A program made the position numbers and the translations under genes. From contig JABELC010000008.1 in assembly GCA_028455995.1 (NCBI GenBank), positions 1,425,501-1,489,500 of the forward strand: a DNA stretch of 64,000 nucleotides. The letters are read 5' to 3'. How positions within the stretch are numbered: the stretch's first letter is position 1; each line of letters starts with the position of its first letter. The notes beneath the pieces are model-generated. The model worked only from the letters and a program-made list of their open reading frames with translations. It was not told where the DNA came from and searched no databases. The DNA is from Scleromitrula shiraiana. Lineage: Eukaryota > Ascomycota > Leotiomycetes > Helotiales > Sclerotiniaceae. This document shows, piece after piece, positions 1 to 11,563 of this stretch.

Positions 1-3000
1 CTTCTTCCTTTGCCATACGTTTAGCTTCCTTTCTCGCAGCTTTAGCCTGTTCTCTCCTGAATTGCTCCATAGTCTCTTCTAGTAAATTCTGGACCGTATA
101 TGTGGTAAATTGCTCAACAAGACCTTCTTCACCAAGCGCTATCCATTCAGAAAATTTATCGAGCGAGTTTGCCTGAGACACTAGCGGTTGCACTGGTTCA
201 GGAGGGCTCTTGGGCATAGACTTAAGTGATTGGCCATGATCTGGTTTGGACTCCGGTGTAGATTTTGGAATTTCTGGAGGCTGAACTAGTGATGGAGGTT
301 CCGAGAAGCTGGGGAGGGTTTGAGGGAGAGGTTGAAATTGAGGGAGGTTTGGGGTTTGAGGTATAGGCTTGGGATCAGAGCCCCATGCATTTAATTTTGG
401 CCGAGAAAGTGGTGAAGTTGCCGAGAGGAAATCAATCTTGGGTGGTGTTAGTTGTGTAGGCTCTGAGGTTTCTTTTGGCAATTGTGGTGTTGTGCTGCTA
501 CTAGATGGCCAGGAAAACTTCGGGGGCTCAGTAGAAATAGATGTAGGCTGTGATGTCGGTGGGGTACTGGTAACTGGTGCGAACGAAGCGAAGAGACTTG
601 CCGGCTTTTCCTGAATAGAAGTGTCTTTGGCAGTTGAGGAACTGCTTGTTTGGCTCTCAAGTCCTTTGAACGCAGAAAATGGAGAAGGAATAGGGGTAGG
701 CGGCTGGAATTTAGGTGCCGGTTGAAATAATCCAGATACATTAGGAGATCCGGTCGGTGTCAGGGCTTGAGGAGTCGATTTTAAACCACCGATATTGTCC
801 TTTACGAATAAACCATCCTCCGATGACGACTCATCATTCTGCTGCAAATCCCCAGATTCACTGCCTTGTATCTCTTCGTACACCGTCGTATCAATCACTT
901 CCGTCAGAGAATGATCCCCACGTTTCTGTTCCACAATGCTTTCGGAATGAGGCTGCTTTCGTGGAGGAAAGGGATCAACAACCTGATTGTCTTGAGCTAA
1001 TGACAAACAGAAGTCATCATCTATCTCGTCAAATCGAAGGCCATAAGCGTCCCCAAAATCTAGAATGTCTGATTCATCGTCAAATTGCAAATACGTATTC
1101 AGTTTGCTTAAAGTCCAATCCTTCGTTTGATCACGTTGTCGGTGATAAGCTGAGAGTATTGTTTTGAATACATTTTTGCGAACTTCATTAAAATGCATCT
1201 CAGCAAAACAAGCCATTGTATATGAGACATTCCCATCTTTTAAGATGGTGAAGAAGCGAGCAAAGGCATTTTGAGCAACGTTTGTGGCGGAAAATGGTTG
1301 CAGCGGCCCACGTTGACTCCAGATATTTTGTAGTGCTTCAACCAAACTAACCGCGATCTTTATTTCCTCCGACTCTCCCCAAAACTTCCAGCCCCAGTTT
1401 TGTACCGTTTCCAGAATTCCAGGGTTGCTGCTATTTAGTAAGACATAATATGCTCTAAACTCTGCTTCGTTTTCACAAGGTATGTTTTGAAGATTGCAAT
1501 CTTCATATGCATGTATGAGCGAAAGTAGGGATTTGCTTAGTTGTTCGACTTCTTGCTGCTCCTCGAAATTTTCAGGTGCTGCACCAGGTTTCGACATTTG
1601 ATGTAATGCGGTGACGTGAAAGCGAGTGATCTTTTCTAAACAATAAACTTGATCGGCTAGTTCAGGGGGGCTCATTGAAGACTGAAAGACAAAGTCCCGA
1701 CGTATCGCTCGAGTTCGATCCCAAAGAAATTCATGTTGAGCCGCTAGATTCCCATCCTCACCTAGTACTGAGTGGATAAGATAGTCGAGTGTTTTTCTAA
1801 GCGCTGCGGGTGAGCGAACATCCTGAGGAAGAGGCGCATCTTCTCCAGCAGCCGATCTAGCCAGTTTTTTGATCATCTTCTGAGGTGATGGCCGAAGAGA
1901 TCCATCAGGAGAGAGTTCCCTCTCGGCACGTTGGACGTCATCTTCAATAATTCTCCTTATAATTTCCTCCTCTGGACACATCTGGTCACAAGTTCCTTTG
2001 AAATCGATAGCTTCGCTAAGTTTCTTCGGTTTTAGGGGATCATCGATGAAACCGGCCTGGATGAGGGATGCGCGTACGCGTGTTCGGTATACTTTGAGAG
2101 CATCTAGATAGGCCTTGACGGCTACCTTTTCCTTCGGATCACCTGGATTCTTTACTCCTCGGGGTTGTGATATTTTTTCCTTCTTCAAAAGATCGGTTAT
2201 CTGGCTAGCTAGCTCACTACTAGACGAGAATAAAGCGGTTGCTGGAGCTGTAGTGGCCTGTGGGCTTGCTTTGAATTGAGAGGTTTTGGGTTTTCCCTCA
2301 ACGTTCGCATTAGTCTTTTTGGCCGATGCATTTGGAGAAGACTTTTCCGGTTTCTTCTCAAATGGAGCGCCTTTAGTTCCTTTAAGGATACCGGGTTTCT
2401 GCGAATTGGTCACATTGGTAGTCGGGGCCATAGCTGGAGTAGATGAAGTTCCAAAGCTAGAGGCTCCGAAAGAATTCGAGGATGCCAAAGGGTTGGTAAT
2501 CAGGCTTGGAATTGACGGTTGTGCTGCGCTTGGCGCGCCAAAGACAGATGTTCCCGCTGCAGAGGAACTGGAAGGATTGGGACCGAAAGGACGACTAAAC
2601 GGTGATGCGAAAGTGGTTGTAGCGCTAGGTCCACTCGGTGCTCCAAAAACATTCGAATTTGAGGAGATAGCAAACGGATTTGACGTAGTCAACGCGGCAG
2701 TTCCAGAGGGCATCTTCATTTCTGACGGGTTGACTGTGGTAGATGAATCGATCTGTTGCTCAGTCGAAGGAGGATTCGCGAATCGAACTTGTTTGTTGCC
2801 GTGTGATCCACCGCGGGATGTCCCTTTCCCCCCTCTGCCGTTTACAACAGATCCAGTCTGACCTCTCTGTTCGCGCTTGGCAGCATTCTCGAGTCGCTCC
2901 CGTTCGAAAGGATCGGTTGAATTTGTAGTTGATGATGGTATAGCTATATTTTTAGAATTGTGTGAGCACTTTGTGGATGGTTGAATTGCCAAATGTACGG

Positions 3001-3215
3001 GAGAGCACTTGGAACCGCGATCGCGAAACTTCCCACGATGAAAATTGGTTACCAACCAAATATCGCAGCCGCGTGCCGGCAATGAAAGTATCACTAAACT
3101 TACGAGAAGAGTTGTTTGATGCTCCTCGACCCGTCTGTCCGCGACCTCCTCTTGATCCTTTTGAACTTTTCGAGTTTCCTCGTGCGCCGCGGGCGTTATT
3201 GCCGTTGAGCTGCAT
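1..3215 (-). CDS. SAC3: SAC3/GANP-family mRNA export factor, C-terminus beyond window
   Basis: This is the TREX-2 scaffold that links transcription to mRNA export at the nuclear pore. The frame is open from the left edge up to an intron at 3103..2944 (GTAAGT donor, TAG acceptor). Exon 1 starts at ATG 3215. An in-frame TTG lies just upstream, but ATG is preferred. About 1018 residues are visible. The N-terminus is rich in Arg/Gly and then Ser/Thr with NPF, FGAP and similar FG-like pieces, as in GANP. The SAC3/GANP helical domain begins near residue 350 with CPEEEIIRRIIEDDVQRAE and is followed by the conserved DYL, W(D/E)RTRAIR and FVFQS stretches. After it comes a long Pro/Ser-rich linker and a charged KAARKEAKRMAKEE coiled segment at the window edge. 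The C-terminal part is missing only because the window ends. Family assignment is firm; the exact start is less so. Confidence 0.9.
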
Positions 3216-3807
3216 AATTCGCAATATGGATCATGGAGAGTTGGAAAAGAACGAGAAGAGGAGTATTTTAAATGTTCTACTTGTGTTAGCTCTCAGTGAA
3301 TTGACAGCTATTGTGTCCTGGTATTCACCTCTCTAATGTTATTGATGCTATCACAGCTTTCAATGCCAAAGAGCAAGGTCATGGGCACTAGGCTGAATTC
3401 GGTACTGGTTCTGCCACCGCTCCATGCTCGCATCAGTACTATTTTACGGGACTGCGTTCAGGTACAGGTGCACAGATTGATCAAGAGACGAACTACTTGT
3501 AGAATTATGGGATTATGGTAGAGTATACTTTATCTATCTATCTGACTTGACTATGCACAAAATTTGAGTCAATAGATTAATACCCAGGATTGGCTATATG
3601 ATAAAGGATATTGAGCATCTAGGCTATTTGGTAAAACTATTTTAAGAGAGAATGCCATTTATAGACAGCAAACAGAAACTTTTGATTCCCGGATTCCCTA
3701 AACGATTCCATACATGTCCAAACGCCAACCTCCACGAGTACCGGATATCTAGTCGAGGCCATCACGACTCCTTACCATCCAAAACGCCCAATTTACCCCG
3801 CCAATGT
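3216..3807. other. Intergenic, SAC3 promoter and LTV1 3' end
   Basis: The gap lies upstream of SAC3 and downstream of LTV1. Only short unconvincing reading frames occur here, and no repeat or RNA gene was recognised. Confidence 0.6.
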
Positions 3808-5028
3808 TCATGCTTTTTGCGAACGAAATCTTGCAGGACCAAGACCTTTTCTAACCTCATCTAACTGCTCCATTCCAGTTTGATATTTTCCTTTTTTGAC
3901 GTTCTTTTTACCACTCATCGAATGACTCCCTAAGAAATCATCCATGATACTGTCGAAGTCTCCTCTAACGTCCCCAGTGACACTGGATGCCATAGATGAT
4001 GCAACTGAAACTGATGCCATATCATCAAAATCCTCATTATACTGCTCCTCAATTTTCTCGAATCTAGCATCTAATGTAGTAAGGCCTTCTGTTCTGAATA
4101 TGGAGGAAGATGTCATGGAGTAAGATGATGGGTTCGTTAAAGCACCCTTCCTCTTCTTTCGTCGTCCACCGTTTGTAGTCGTTGTGAAGAGAGATGATTG
4201 AAGATCTGACTGTGATGGAGCAACTCGCGCCTTACTGACTTTCTGATCTTTCTTGAATTTGCTGAAATTTGCCATCCAATCTCCATCCCCATGGTCTTCA
4301 CGTTCATCATCATCAACTTCCGGAGTTGCTACGGGTGCATCCTTATACTCCTGTGTAGGTTTTGCTGTCGCATCCGACTCCCATCCATCATCCTCATCCC
4401 AAGCCTGTTCAAATTCTTCCTCGTCTACCTCCTCCCCATCTTGTGCCAATTCCCCAAAGATTTCGTCGTCATCGTCTACATATGCTTCATCTTCTAAAGC
4501 TTCCAATACCTCCCTCAGCCTTGGATCCATATCGGGCTGGAAACCAGCAAGAGCATCAGGGACATCCTGCTGGGCTTGGTAGGTAACTTTTCGAAGATTC
4601 TTTGAAGGTAGGATCTCTTCGTCCAGAACAAATCCGGTTTTCTCTTCCAAACTGGCATTTCTAAGAGCATCCTCCAAAGATTGTTTCGCCTTTCCTTTAT
4701 TTTTTGGTCCAGTAGCTTCTATGAATGTCGCATCTCCAGCGCCTCGTCCCAAATCGCGCATATGTTGCATGTAGTCATATTCGGAATCATCATAGTAAAC
4801 ACCATAATTTGCTGCCTCACCCTCGTTTTCTCGAATTCGTGAGACATCTGAACCCAGCTCAGATTCGAGATCGTCTAACTTCTTTATTTTGTTTGAATTG
4901 GGTGCCGAGGTGGGATTCAGGACCATAGACGAAGCAGATTCATCGTGAATTAAAGGATCGTTTTGAGGACGATGAACCACAGTGAAATGTGTCGCATTTT
5001 TCTTATCGATCCATTTTGTTCGTGCCAT
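3808..5028 (-). CDS. LTV1: LTV1, 40S ribosomal subunit assembly/export factor
   Basis: LTV1 binds pre-40S particles near Rps3/Rps20 and is released by phosphorylation in the cytoplasm. The 406-residue intronless frame starts at ATG 5028. Its N-terminus (MARTKWIDKKNATHF followed by TVVHRPQNDPLIHD) is the hallmark LTV1 block. The middle is strongly acidic (runs of D/E around residues 180-245), as expected for the family. A Lys-rich stretch (GGRRKKRKGALTNPSSYSM) and the TEGLTTLDARFEKIEEQY motif follow, and the end is basic. The length is usual for fungal LTV1. It is transcribed away from LSG1 with only 307 bp between the two start codons, so a shared promoter for a 40S and a 60S factor is likely. 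Confidence 0.95.
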   Translation of the reverse strand: MARTKWIDKKNATHFTVVHRPQNDPLIHDESASSMVLNPTSAPNSNKIKKLDDLESELGSDVSRIRENEGEAANYGVYYDDSEYDYMQHMRDLGRGAGDATFIEATGPKNKGKAKQSLEDALRNASLEEKTGFVLDEEILPSKNLRKVTYQAQQDVPDALAGFQPDMDPRLREVLEALEDEAYVDDDDEIFGELAQDGEEVDEEEFEQAWDEDDGWESDATAKPTQEYKDAPVATPEVDDDEREDHGDGDWMANFSKFKKDQKVSKARVAPSQSDLQSSLFTTTTNGGRRKKRKGALTNPSSYSMTSSSIFRTEGLTTLDARFEKIEEQYNEDFDDMASVSVASSMASSVTGDVRGDFDSIMDDFLGSHSMSGKKNVKKGKYQTGMEQLDEVRKGLGPARFRSQKA

Positions 5029-5335
5029 GTTGACGATAATGAGAATTTATCGTGGTGAAATTGAATATTTTATCAAACCTATAATGTTGTATCGTCAAAC
5101 GTAATTTTGTCAAAAGATTTAATAAATTTCTTAGTGCGAGATTATTTTTTTGGTGTGGTGAAATTTCTCAGTGACGAAATTTATTTTGCCCCTCATTTCT
5201 GCTCGATAATCAAAATCCTTCCACGATAAACACAATCTACTCAAAAAAAAACTCGAATTTTTAAGGAGATATATTGCGCACATTCGAAAGGAAATATAGA
5301 AGTACAAATCAACCAGTTTCATAGGAGAATACAGA
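5029..5335. promoter_or_regulatory. Bidirectional LTV1/LSG1 promoter with paired decamers
   Basis: The 307-bp AT-rich gap separates two divergent ribosome-assembly genes. The decamer CCACGATAAA occurs twice: on the minus strand at 5055..5046, 18 nt before the LTV1 ATG, and on the plus strand at 5221..5230, about 105 nt before the LSG1 ATG. Both copies are in sense orientation for their own gene. Whether it binds a factor is unknown. Confidence 0.45.
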
Positions 5336-7406
5336 ATGGTTCTCGCAAAATCGAAAAATGCCGTCGGACTGGGCAATAGTTTGATGAACGATCGCTTTGG
5401 AAAGGGTAAAGGAGCGGACAGAAAAAAGGTCACATCGGCTGGAATTCAAAGAATCAATCATGCTACCGGAGAGACTGTGTGTATAAATTCTGGGCTGGAA
5501 ATTTCATATACTAACCTCTAACAGTATGTTACTAACGAAAGGAAAGAAGCCAGCTGGGTTAAGATGAGATCAGTCACAGAACAGGCAGCGCTCGACGAGT
5601 TTTTATCTACTGCGGAGTTGGCCGGAACAGATTTCACTGCAGAAAAGATGAACAATGTTAAAATTATCCATACCGATCAAAAGAATCCATATTTATTATC
5701 GGCGGCGGAGGAACGGGCAGCTGTTGGCAAACAGAAGGAACATAAAGGAAGATTAACTGTGCCTAGAAGACCGAAGTGGGATTCTACGACAACTCCTCAA
5801 GAACTTGACCGAATGGAAAGGGATGCTCTTTTAGAGTGGAGAAGAGGATTGGCCGAACTACAGGAGAATAACGACTTACTAATGACACCATTCGAGCGAA
5901 ATTTGGAGGTCTGGAGACAGTTATGGAGAGTCATTGAGAGATCGGATCTTGTCGTGCAAATTGTGGATGCACGAAATCCGCTCCTATTTCGCTCCGAAGA
6001 TTTGGAAAGATACGTCAAGGACGTTGATAGCCGAAAAAAGAATCTTTTGCTAGTCAATAAAGCCGACATGTTAACCCTGGAGCAAAGACAATATTGGGCC
6101 GATTATTTCGAGGCTGCCGGTGTCTCGTACAAATTCTTCTCTGCAAGTTTGGCTAAGGAATTGAATGAAGCTAGATTAGAGGAGGCCGAGGAGGACATCG
6201 AGGCTTCGGCCGCCGCGTCTAGACTTGCCGAGAAGGCGAAAGCACTTGGACTTGACGAGGATGAAGAGGATGAGGATGACGATGAGGTAAACAGTGAGCA
6301 AGGAGCAGCTAGCAAGGCTGAAGAAGAAGAAAGTGATGATGAAATTGTCGAGACCGAAAGCACCAGAATTTTGACCGTAGATGAATTAGAGGCTCTTTTC
6401 TTGTTGCATGCGCCCAAACTAGAAAGTAAGTTACATCACGCATTTTATGCTATTGGTTTTCTAACTAAAATTTATAGATGATGCAGAACATCCCAGGAAG
6501 ACCCAAATTGGTCTTGTTGGATACCCGAACGTTGGTAAATCCTCGACCATTAATGCACTGATCGGTGCCAAGAAGGTTTCTGTATCGTCGACTCCTGGAA
6601 AAACGAAGCATTTCCAGACCATTCATCTAAGCGACAAAGTGTTGCTCTGTGATTGTCCGGGATTAGTCTTTCCCAATTTTGCTAGCACCAAAGCCGAGCT
6701 TGTTTGCAATGGTATTCTACCCATTGACCAACTTAGAGAGTTTACTGGCCCTGCTGGCCTTGTTGCTCACCGGATCCCTCAAAGTTTCTTGGAAGCGTTA
6801 TATGGTATGAAGATTGTCACTAGACCTCTTGAAGAAGGAGGAACTGGAATTCCAACAGCAGAAGAGATGCTATCCGCATATGCCAAAGCAAGAGGTTTCA
6901 GAAGAACTGGACAAGGACAACCGGACGAGTCCAGAGCTGCGAGAGTCCTACTCAAAGATTACGTCAATGGAAAATTGCTTTTCTGCCAACCTCCACCATT
7001 GGATATCGATCCGGCTGAGTTCAATAGGGAATTGTACGATGAAGGTCATCTGCCAGAGAAGAGACGACAAATTTTGGCATCTATGGATTCGTCACATGAT
7101 GATCAATCTGTTGCGGAATCTGATGTAATTTCTCTCCCACAAGGGCCAAAGTCACAAAAGCTTGATAGGACGTTCTTTGCTCAAGGAGCGGGTAATTCCG
7201 CACATTTGCGAATGCCTTTCAGTCACAAATACTCGGAGCAAGGAACAGCAAGTGGCAAGCAATTATCAGGTAGAAAACAGGCAACTATGATAGCAATGGA
7301 GAAGGACGTAGACCCAAATGATATGAAGCTATTGACAAGTAAAAAGCATTTCAAAGGAGGGAAGCAAGGAAATGGTAAACGAAGAGCAAACTACTTTGCT
7401 GATTAG
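5336..7406 (+). CDS. LSG1: LSG1, circularly permuted GTPase for 60S subunit maturation
   Basis: LSG1 is the cytoplasmic GTPase that releases Nmd3 from pre-60S subunits. Exons are 5336..5476, 5525..6425 and 6478..7406 (656 residues). The introns are 48 and 52 bp, the first with a GTGTGT donor and a TACTAAC branch point. The N-terminus MVLAKSKNAVGLGNSLMND and the YVTNERKEASWVKMRS block are typical. The G motifs are circularly permuted: NKAD (G4, about residue 225) comes before GYPNVGKSS (G1, about 362) and DCPGL (G3, about 405). An acidic insert (EDEEDEDDDE) lies between them, as in other LSG1 proteins, and the C-terminus is Lys/Arg-rich. No anomaly was seen. Confidence 0.95.
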
Positions 7407-8086
7407 GCTTATTTTTTAAATGTCGGTCTTGAATTAGGTCTGGTATGGGTCAAATAAAGGATACCTCAAGTCGGTGGCGGTTTTGCATTTTGGGAGGAGT
7501 TTTTATGGTCAAATGTTTTTATTAAGAAAAAATGAAAACTTCGCATTAGTCGATGGATATGTGCAGAAATATATATCAACAAATTGGAAATTCGTAGATA
7601 ATGAGTAAAATCTAGTATTGACCTGCACAATCGGGATAGCTGTGCGAACATCGAGAAGGATTCTCATGTTACTACTACATCTGATAGGTAGGTACAATAC
7701 GACATTTACCTAGGTAAGATTCGTAGGAGTAACACTACATACACTCTATGACTGTGCGAACTGACCTAGGTTATGCAAAGGGGTGAATAGAGAGGAGGTG
7801 ATCCATGGGTAAACTAGTTTTCTTAGTGGCATGATTGGTGCGAACTTGCCTCGGCCTGGGAAATTCGGCTCGGTCTAGTAAATGTGTGGAGAAGTTTGGG
7901 GTAAAGCGATGAGAGATAAAGATAGCTTGAGGGATTGATGGCAACACAATTTCAGTATCACAATTTCAAACCGTCATCCATTACCATTTCATAGTATTAT
8001 TTCTACTTAAAAATTCATTCTGAAGGTCTTTGGTATATTTATTCAGAAATACATCTATTATCGTTACTTATAGAACTTCATCAACA
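7407..8086. other. Intergenic between LSG1 and acyl-CoA dehydrogenase
   Basis: No gene, repeat or RNA was recognised. The last 150 bp before 8087 are AT-rich and probably hold the promoter and leader of the next gene. Confidence 0.6.
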
Positions 8087-9657
8087 ATGTCGGACAAGAT
8101 CCCTATTCTCGTATGATTTGAGAACCTTACTTCCTATTTCTCTGTGGCTACTAACCCGATCAATAGGCAGTTAATAGAGTGAGCGATCACGCAAAGAAGA
8201 CTCTTGATTTGGTTACAAAATTTGTCGAGGAAAAATGTATACCGTACGTCTCACATTCATATACACTTTATTTGCCGCCCACTGACATCCCATAGTTCCG
8301 ACCCCATATTCCACGCACAACTTGGTGAAGGTGCCGCACGATGGGACAATTATCCCTCAATCATCGAGGACCTCAAGAAAGAAGCTCAAAGTCTCGGATT
8401 ATGGAACATGTTCCTTGCGAAAGGACATTACAAAGAGGGGGCTGGGTTCTCCAATCTCGAATATGGTTTGATGGCAGAACAGTTGGGGAAGTCACATTTG
8501 GCTTCTGAGGCTACCAATTGTGCGGCCCCGGATACTGGAAATATGGAGGTTTTGGCGAAATATGGAAATGAGGCACAGAAGAAGGAATGGCTAGCTCCGT
8601 TGTTGGCAGGAAAGATTCGTTCAGCTTTCCTGATGACGGAGCCAGACATTGCTAGTTCTGATGCTACGAATATCCAAATGGACATGAAGAAAGATGGCGA
8701 TCATTATGTTTTGAACGGTTCGGTGAGTTATGATACATGAAGCGTATTCTACGGCACTTGGGACTAATCATGAATAGAAATGGTGGTCAAGTGGTGCTGG
8801 AGACCCACGCTGCAAGATTTACATAGTTATGGCTAAGAGCGATCCTAACAACCAAGATCAATACAAGCAGCAATCTGTTATCCTGGTACCTGCTGATACC
8901 CCAGGCATCACTATCAACAGAATGCTGTCTGTGTATGGTTTTGATGACGCTCCACACGGTCATGGTCATTTGACTTTTAAGAACGTTCGAGTACCAGCTA
9001 AAAATATTGTTCTTGGTCCTGGTCGTGGATTTGAAATCATTCAGGGGCGTCTTGGTCCAGGACGTATTCACCACTGTATGAGATCTATTGGTGCTGTAAG
9101 TAACATATGATTCATGTTTCTTTTCATAGGCTAACATTTTCAAGGCCGAGAAAGCACTCGACTGGATGCTTATGCGTATCAATGACCCTCACAAGACACC
9201 TTTCAAGAAGCAATTAAAAGAGCACGGTGTCATCCTTGAATGGGTAGCTAAGTCACGTATTGAAATTGATGCAGCTCGTTTAGTTGTATTGAATGCTGCT
9301 ATCAAGATTGATGAATTCGGTGCCAAAGGTGCATTGAAGGAGATTGGTGAAGCAAAGGTCCTTGTACCAAAGATGGCTTTAGCCGTCATCGATCGTGCCG
9401 TGCAAACATTTGGTGGTGCTGGTGTATGCCAGGATACACCCCTTGCGTCGATGTGGGCAGGTATCAGAACGTTGAGATTAGCAGATGGGCCCGATGAGGT
9501 CCACTTGCAACAACTGGGAAAGAATGAAAACAAGAGGGGCCATGAGGTTACCGAAAAGCTTAAGAGGCAGATGGCAACCACTGAAAGTCTCTTCGCGAAA
9601 TATAGAGTCAAACATGTGGAGCCTGGACCAACTATTCGAGAAAAATCGAAGTTGTAA
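8087..9657 (+). CDS. Acyl-CoA dehydrogenase, ACAD10/11-like
   Basis: This is a flavoprotein that introduces the trans-2 double bond into acyl-CoA during beta-oxidation. There are five exons: 8087..8110, 8167..8243, 8296..8722, 8778..9095 and 9145..9657 (452 residues). All introns are 49-56 bp with GT-AG ends and every join keeps frame. Exon 1 encodes only MSDKIPIL. Visible family blocks are GLMAEQLGKSHLASEATNC, the flavin/substrate motif FLMTEPDIASSDATNI, KWWSSGAGDPRC, GPGRGFEIIQGRLGPGRIHH and the C-terminal VIDRAVQTFGGAGVCQDTP with LRLADGPDEVHLQQLGKNE. These match the ACAD10/11 branch of long-chain enzymes. There is no clear N-terminal mitochondrial presequence and no PTS1 (it ends EKSKL), so location is uncertain. 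The KSKL end could act as a weak SKL-type peroxisomal signal. Confidence 0.92.
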
Positions 9658-10172
9658 GATAGTTACGTATAGGGACTGTGGGTGTATTTTGTCAATGCGG
9701 ACAGGGAAGTTTGTTGAAATGATCTACCAAACTGGAGTAGAACATGAAGATTTTGATAGTGAATAGATAAGAACAATCATAAGTAATGCAAAACAGTTGA
9801 AAAAATTCAAAACAAAAACAAAAGGGAATTTGTCCGGGCAAACCTAGAAGATCATCAAATGTAAGTGATGTATGCAATGTAGCCTTGAGGGGCTCGAGGG
9901 GGAAGTGGACCGGAAAAAATATGCATGCACATCTGTTGCCTTGACAACCACCACCAGTATTTACACAAACCTCAACTCATAATTTTTTCCATATTGAACT
10001 CCACCAAACCACGAACTACATAAATCACTTAAAAATCTCCCCAAGCATAAAAAAGCTCTTTTATTCTGATCATCAAATTCAAAGAAGCCTCCTTTAAATA
10101 CAAGTCGTTCAAGCTTTACATACATATATCTCCAATCAACCACAAAAAAATAAAACACAAATACAGCCCAAA
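9658..10172. other. Intergenic before SPO12-like gene
   Basis: The first part is the acyl-CoA dehydrogenase 3' end. From about 9960 the plus strand is a C/A-rich, T/C-interrupted leader typical of a long fungal 5' UTR. Nothing else was recognised. Confidence 0.55.
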
Positions 10173-10750
10173 ATGTCTGCTTCACCAAACGTTCTCTCCA
10201 ACAAAGACGTCAACATCGCAGCCATGAGCCAAAACAATTCCAACACCGACTTTGAGAAGAAACCAGTCGTTGCTGCCGATCCCCATAGTATGGACTACCA
10301 TCGCCAAGTTTTGCAGAGCAAGTTGGAGCAAAATAAGTATGCTTACTCTTACCCATTGGTGACAGACGAGATAAAAATGAAGGATATTTACTAATAATTT
10401 GGTCAGAGAACAAGAGAAATACGTCTCTCCTTCAGATACCATTATGTCTCCTTGCACAGCCAAATTGTCTGCCTATCGCAATAAGCAAGTTGGAAAGTCA
10501 GTATATATCCGTTCCTTTCCCTTCATCTATCCACGTTTATATCTATAGCTTTTTCCCTGTCAAGGATACCAAATAACTAACCAAAATTACAAACAGGAAC
10601 ACAAAACCTCGTTCTCTATTTGCCAAAACTTCCGCCAAGAATCTCAGTGCTAAAACTGAAAACGGCCAAATGTTCGGTCAAGACATCTCCCCAGTCTCGA
10701 AACCAAACTTAAGCCCTGATACCGAGATGGGCGATGCCATGCAAGAATAA
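10173..10750 (+). CDS. SPO12: SPO12-like cell-cycle regulator
   Basis: SPO12 acts in the FEAR branch that frees Cdc14 from the nucleolus at anaphase. Exons are 10173..10336, 10407..10496 and 10597..10750, giving 135 residues. The second exon holds the diagnostic motif YVSPSDTIMSPCTAKLSAYR, the short conserved Spo12 core with phosphorylatable SP sites. The third exon adds NTKPRSLFAKTSAKNLSAK. The middle intron uses an unusual GTCAGT donor; the better-looking GTATAT four bases on would put the last exon out of frame and end it early. The rest of the protein is polar and probably disordered. The protein is tiny and split, so ORF-based searches would miss it. Confidence 0.85.
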
Positions 10751-11563
10751 ATCAATCGTCATCTTCATTTGCTTTTAATTGCTTTTGAATAGATGGGCGA
10801 TGGTTGTTTTTCTCTATACTTGCGACCAAATTGGTTTTTTTGGTTTTGGCTTTGGCTTTGGCTTCTGAATGTTTGGAGATAAATTTGAAAAATTGAGAGC
10901 GTATAAGTATCACGCACTTCTGGCATGCATTGGAATTAGTTTTTGAAGAACTACAGCTGGGTGGACTATCAAGGATAGTACGATATGGTATGTAGTGACA
11001 TGATATTATTGTGTTGGATTACAATGGATGGTTTGGATGCTTGGTTCGTTTGGGTAGTGCATTGGATTACTATACCCATGGAAGAGGATGGTTGGTTGGC
11101 TGGTTGGTTGGATAGGGGTTTCTTATCATGATTGTGTATTTCTACTTCTTCTTGCTACATCTGTAGGGCGGCTTTGGTATGAGTGCTTGCTGGCTCTGGA
11201 TGGGGTTGCCTTGCCTTGGCTTGGCTGGATAATATTTGGCTGGCTGGTTGGGATCGTCATAGCTGTCGTTGTGCGATAGGGAATTATGACTGGCGTCTTT
11301 AGGTTGATTATTAACTATATTTCTTATGTGCTGCGGCACAATCGGAGACTTCTATTCCGATTCTTTTTGAATAAGTAGTCGAGGTAGACGATAATCTCAT
11401 TTGATTGTCCTCTCTTTCATCTGATATTTTGACATGTTATGTTCGATGTGACCGTGAAGGGACAACTCCAAATCATTAATCAAGTCTCACATGGCAATAC
11501 TGATCGTAAAACTTTAACACCATGTCCAAAGAAACAGTAACAACCCTACTCAAACTGGCCAAT
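10751..11563. other. Intergenic with simple repeats
   Basis: The gap lies between the convergent SPO12-like and RBG1 genes. It holds a (TTGGCT)n-like run at 10831-10866 and a (GGTT)n-like run at 11089-11113. No coding signal stands out. Confidence 0.6.

Noticed and set aside
2286..2861. 191-codon plus-strand frame antisense to SAC3
   Set aside because: It mirrors the low-complexity FG-like region of SAC3 on the other strand, and its peptide has no family features.
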